DNA from: Bryopsis sp. KO-2023
Lineage: Eukaryota > Chlorophyta > Ulvophyceae > Bryopsidales > Bryopsidaceae
Assembly: GCA_030272585.1 (NCBI GenBank)
Contig: BSYQ01000001.1
Location: forward strand, 8,757,001-8,821,000
DNA: 64,000 nt
Direction of reading: 5' to 3'
Shown: positions 59,816 to 64,000 of the stretch, piece after piece
Layout: each line of letters starts with the position of its first letter
Numbering within the stretch: position 1 is the first letter of the stretch
Translations under genes and position numbers: made by a program
Notes under the pieces: model-generated
The model's database searches: none
The model's input: the letters and a program-made list of their open reading frames with translations, nothing else
Told to the model about the DNA's origin: nothing

Positions 59816-61500
59816 CTATTTCCCACAACATCTCTTGAATTTCTTTCTTGTGAGGGGGCAAATGGTGCTCCTGTTCACAGTCATACCCGCCAAAGGGCAA
59901 GGATTTCCTTTCGGACCCCGAGAACTCTCCGGAACCTCGAGTCCTGCTAGCATAGACAAACCAACATCGCCCCCACACACTTGTCCACACAGAGCAACAC
60001 CGTCGCTTTGTTTACCCTCAAAGAAGATAGATAGAAGAGACTGCAAAATCAAACAGGGAAGGGGCGAAGATCACAGGGTCTGTCGATTTGACATGGGTGC
60101 AAACCCATTCATTACCTGATGGTTCGGAGGGCTCACTGGGCGTCACTGCCGCCTGCATTTCTGTTTGAGACTCAGCAAGAATGGATCGCAGCTCCTCGGC
60201 GTTTGTGGGCATCGACTTGCCTTCTTCCTTTCGCCGGACCATAACATCTCCCAGAAACTTCATTTGCATGTAGCTGTTGATGCAATCATCCACCTGATGG
60301 AAAGAACGACACCCCTCTCAAGAGCGCCACTGCAAAACCTGTCCAGAGGTCTCCTGGTTGGAAACTTTCCACAATGACTAATGGATAAAAACACACAGAC
60401 TAAAAACAGTAGGTGATCTGCTGGTCCTGTTTCGCTTGCATACGTTGTGATAATGAAGCAATGGTAATCACAATCCAAGTGATGCATTCACTTCCTGGAT
60501 GTCTTACTTCTTGTGGTGTGCATCCCACTTCTTTTGCTATCCTCCTCCTAGCTACAGGTCTGAAGGCATTCACCGGATCCTTCTTCTCCACAGGATTCAT
60601 CAGACTACACCAGAACCCCACCATCATGAACTCACATTCCATTTTCCAGCAAGATTTCTCACTTTCCACCCATGCCAAAAACACTGTTATCAAGGTTTGA
60701 GGCAGTCTGGAGCTGGCACCTGATGATGTCTTCCGATCTTTTCAGTTTGGCTGATTGGAGCCGGGTGTCCATCCCTAGAGCTCCGGAAAGGCCGCTCATT
60801 CCTCTAGCTCGCGAAAGCTGCTTGGCGTAAGCTGCACACAGGCACTCCTCCACCTGAGCGACCGACATATCCAGTGCCTTTCATCACATTCAATGTTTCG
60901 AACAAAGTGAACTGAATACAGAGCCGACGACTCTGGAAAAACTGAGGTGGCGGTTTTTCCAGTGTTTGGTGTCTTAGCATGAAGTGTGGATGGGGTATCT
61001 TACCATCGATGTCCATGTTCTTTAGCTCATCGAAGTCTTTCTTTCCACCAAGGATGCCTGCAGCCAATAGAGAGGATTCACCCCAGAATTCCCCCCAAAC
61101 CCTTTATTGGATGATGCCTTTTTCCTCAAGCCTTTTTTGGCATGAAGAATATCAGAAAAATGGATATCCATCAGATAGTGCCGAGAGGTGTAAGTTTCAT
61201 GACAGAAACCCCTCCAATTAAGGGCAATTTTGAATCATTACTACTTTTTTTCCTATTTCCTCTCCACATCCACTCATTCAACATGCATGTCTACGAAGAA
61301 AATCTGAACAAGCGGCTATCCAAACGCTCGACGCACCAGGAAGCTTCGACTTCATCCAGTCCGGGATCCAGCTGTTTCCGCCGCCTTCCTTTTGTTCTGA
61401 CTCCGTTTCAGGCGCAACGCGTTCTTCTACCGGATCGGTGTCCTTCTTTCTCCACAGAGACTGGAACCATCCTCCGCTATCTGATGCGTGCAAACCCAAA
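59816..61500 (-). CDS. SRP54 M-domain-like protein with a C-terminal SEC-C-like motif (5' end not defined)
   Basis: Exons read on the minus strand: about 61485-61337 (acidic linker with SLWRKKDTD and WIPDWMKSKLP), 61057-61004 (ILGGKKDFDELKNMDID), 60877-60720, 60604-60508, 60293-60116 and 59943-59816. The last four join in phase. The third and fourth exons give LKRSEDIISLMNPVEKKDP followed by ARRRIAKEVGCTPQEV and INSYMQMK, matching the SRP54 M-domain layout (LKkiE.II.SMtp.Er..P ... RRiA.GsGtsvqeVn.Ll.qy.qM). The last exon ends with NPCPL ... ICPLTRKKFKRCCGK, like a SEC-C zinc motif. No GTPase (G) domain is seen. Phase does not close between 61004 and 60877, and no in-frame ATG was found, so a small exon and the 5' end are missing. 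Organelle protein targeting is one guess. Confidence 0.5.
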
Positions 61501-62321
61501 ACAAGTCGCGTTCACTCGCCGAGCGTCCACTCGAGAACGAAACCGGTTCGCCGAAGTGGACACACACCTGAAGATGCCCAGCGTTGTCGATGCAGCGACT
61601 CGAAATATCGGCCTGTCAGGGAGGCTGCGACTCGCCGCATTCTTCTCAATCTTGACGTCCAAACAACGATCGGAAATTTATACCCAAAGTCGGCGATTGG
61701 AGCAATCCGTATGTCTTACGTGTGGTACATACGGTGTGTTCCACAATTCGTCGAGCTTTGGTTGGCTACTGCCAGTAGCCTACTGGAGTGGTGGTGTTCA
61801 GTGGAAATTGCAAACCCTCACAGGGGCGGATCCAGAGTGGACCTTGGACCCCATTCAGATCGTATCTATTTCATATGGTTGAGTGGATATCGAGGGCGAT
61901 CAGTTGTTTTTTAGAGGACGCAGGGAAGGAGAAGCAGAGAAGCAGAGACGGAGCCCTCCCTTTTCCTTTCCAGAAACAAAAACTGATCCAGAGGGGCAGA
62001 GGAGGAATGGAGGGATGTTGGCATTGCGATAAATCAGCGGAAGAGAAGCAGTGAAGAGACGCACTCGCATCTTTTTTGTTCATCCCTCTTGTCTTTTTTT
62101 CTTTAGTTAATGGCAAACGATGCTCTTCCAAACATGGTCTTGAACGAGGAAGATTGCACTTGGAACAAAATTCACAGCTTGCACAAATGAGGGAGCTCTC
62201 AGCAGCAGGCCACACGGACGGTTATATACACAATATACGTGTATATCCTTCCTTGATTGTTGCAGACTGCTTACAATTGGTCTTGGACTTCTACACTGTT
62301 TTGCTGAATGAACCAAAACAG
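61501..62321. other. Intergenic region or missing 5' exons of the SRP54-M-like gene
   Basis: The minus strand should hold the first exon(s) of the SRP54-M-like gene, but none could be linked. Plus-strand frames at 61142-61914 are open and basic without family support. The rest is spacer after APC10. Confidence 0.25.
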
Positions 62322-63282
62322 TCATCTGATCAGGGCATAGCTTCGAACATCTTTTGCCATAGTGTCGAACCCATAGATAGCTCGAATAGGACTCGTTCTT
62401 GGTCCAAACACTTTGATCTGCCTGATGTGCGTGTCCCGTCCGTTCTGGTGGTTCGAAAGCACTACGATTTGCAGCAGTGATGCCTTGATGAATTTCTCGC
62501 CTCCACTCAGTTTTAACGGAATCACAATCCATCCTTGGGGCTCTTTAAAACTCATGTTCGCGATGTCCTGAAAATGAAGAATTGAAAATAAGGCATAGGA
62601 CCGATGCTATTCTGGAGCCCTTTTTATTTGGTTTTCAGAAATGCGACCGTATCATCGAATAGGTTCAAGACCGAACCCCTGGAAGCAGGTTGCTTCGAAC
62701 AAGTATTCCTGTTAACAATTGGAGAGACGTACCTCCAAATCGTAAAAACTGTTTCCTGCTCGCACTGCGATGCGGTTGGGAGAATAGCTTTCATCCAGTG
62801 TGTAGTCCAAGTAGAGATGGAGTTCCTGCGAGCATCCATAAGTTTGCCCAAGTGAGGTCGCACAAAGGTCTAGCTGTTGTTGGTATGAGTACTTTCCATA
62901 CGACTGGAGCTCTTGGTCGTTGCTGGAGCTTTCACCGTCTCGGTGCCCACGTCTTTAATGTCTGTTGGTGAAATGCCCACCTGAACCGACATTTTCTTCT
63001 GAAACTGAATGTTCACAAGATGAGGTTGAGGGCCATCTGACCTGCATGGAACAAAAGGAAAAGGAATGAGAAACAGCAAGTACACCCCGCTTCGAACAAA
63101 GCTAGTTTCGAGCACAGGTCGAAGTGGGCGTACTGCCAAAATGTGTCGGTCTTTCCATCCCTCAGGAGCTCAACGTCGTTTCCAGGTTTGGCAGTGCTCA
63201 CAGACCAGCCTGCATTTGACCCTATCTCACGCGAGTCACCAGCCTTCACAGAGCGACCAGACAATTTGCCAGTTATCCTCAT
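62322..63282 (-). CDS. ANAPC10: Anaphase-promoting complex subunit 10 (DOC1)
   Basis: Four exons (63282-63134, 63041-62981, 62825-62733, 62567-62322) join in phase into 182 aa; the human protein has 185. DOC-domain blocks in order: REIGSNAGWSVSTAKPGN, ELLRDGKTDTFWQSDG, PQPHLVNIQFQKKMSV, LDYTLDESYSPNRIAVR, GWIVIPL, and the strongly conserved VVLSNHQNGRDTHIRQIKV. The protein ends in Ile-Arg, the IR tail that docks on TPR subunits of the APC/C. It helps bind D-box degrons of cyclin B and securin so that they are ubiquitinated. ATG 63282 gives a short family-like N-terminus; the frame stays open upstream without an ATG. Confidence 0.95.
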
Positions 63283-64000
63283 ATCACCCCACGGTCCAAA
63301 TTGAAGAAAAGGTACCTCAAACCTGCGCCAAACATGATTCAAGTCCGTTGGAGAAGGCGGCTAGAAGAGTACACATTTCCGATATCCAACCATCCCAACG
63401 ATAGCCGACGTATGTATAAATCATTAGTTTGGTCAACCAGTGGGCACCTGCAGCAGTCCCAGCACGAAACCAAACTCGTAAAAATATTTTTACCCCCTAT
63501 GGTCCGCAATTTTTGCCATCGGATGCGATAAAATGGATTGCAATCACTTACGACGGCAAAAATTGTGGACCATTGGTGGAGCAGTCCTTTCTCACGGAGA
63601 AAAGGTGCGGAGAGACGGAGAGCCTCTCAGTGGAGAACTCGCGCCAAGAGCTCTCCGTCTCTCCGTCCCGCTACGTCTCTCGGACAAGTGCGCATGCAAA
63701 ACCATCAGACATGTTGCATGTTGCAAGACTGCGTCGAGCGACGATCCCGCGGGCATACGCTAGCATGTCGATACGCAAACTTCCCATCTATCGATGCAGA
63801 GACGAAGCGTAGCGGATGTGCGGAGAACTTCTCGCGCCGAGACCTTTTTCACGACTGTTGAATGAATGTCGAATGGATGCTATCGATTTAAAACATTGAA
63901 TTTGACAACTACAAACGAAGAAGGGGAACAGTTCAAGTCCCGGGGAGCTCAGGTTGGTTCCTCTAACACCAGGGTGAACACGCTGGCCAGCAGTCAAGAC
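63283..64000. other. 5' flank of ANAPC10, no gene seen
   Basis: GC-richer DNA up to the window edge. It includes a purine/pyrimidine stretch with a short inverted word (CGGAGAG ... CTCTCCG, about 63608-63665). Overlapping plus frames are open but none has a recognisable product. A divergent gene could start here. Confidence 0.3.

Overview
This is nuclear DNA from a eukaryote. The genes are split by short GT-AG introns, mostly 70-600 bp. By joining exons across splice sites with matching phase I could rebuild near-full-length proteins of known families: V-ATPase subunit A, a TRP-type channel, NTAN1, a delta-12-type desaturase, CCDC39/FAP59 and APC10. CCDC39 (axonemal ruler) and a HAUS5/AUG5-like augmin subunit point to an organism that builds motile cilia and uses augmin. 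A BASS-family transporter with a basic, Ser/Thr-rich N-terminus and a FAD2-like desaturase would suit an alga, but a plastid is not proven. I read the source as a flagellated protist, possibly an alga; I cannot name the species.

Layout. 1-5.5 kb: the tail of an off-window gene, an unrecognised minus-strand gene, and a divergent HAUS5-like gene. 6.0-8.4 kb: left arm of a large inverted repeat. 9.9-27.3 kb: a gene-rich block with ATP6V1A (12 exons), an acidic coiled-coil protein, intronless PSMA6, intronless BASS transporter and a seven-exon TRP-like channel. 28.3-32.2 kb: right arm of the inverted repeat. 33.0-46.7 kb: a tandem array of three units of about 4.8-5 kb, each with a gene body on the minus strand plus a low-complexity spacer. 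47.4-64 kb: a second gene-rich block with NTAN1, an unrecognised minus-strand gene, FAD2-like desaturase (with a TIR element in its third intron), CCDC39 (13 exons), a protein joining an SRP54 M-domain-like segment to a SEC-C-like tail, and APC10.

Most genes are housekeeping genes placed head-to-head with short shared 5' regions. The unusual part is the repeat system. A 38-residue first exon of unknown function occurs in four places, with mostly silent changes between copies. It is attached to a multi-exon gene that was tandemly amplified; different copies carry different lesions, and the third copy joins a different putative first exon next to NTAN1. I found no rRNA, CRISPR array, prophage or recognisable transposase/reverse transcriptase; tRNAs were not searched exhaustively.
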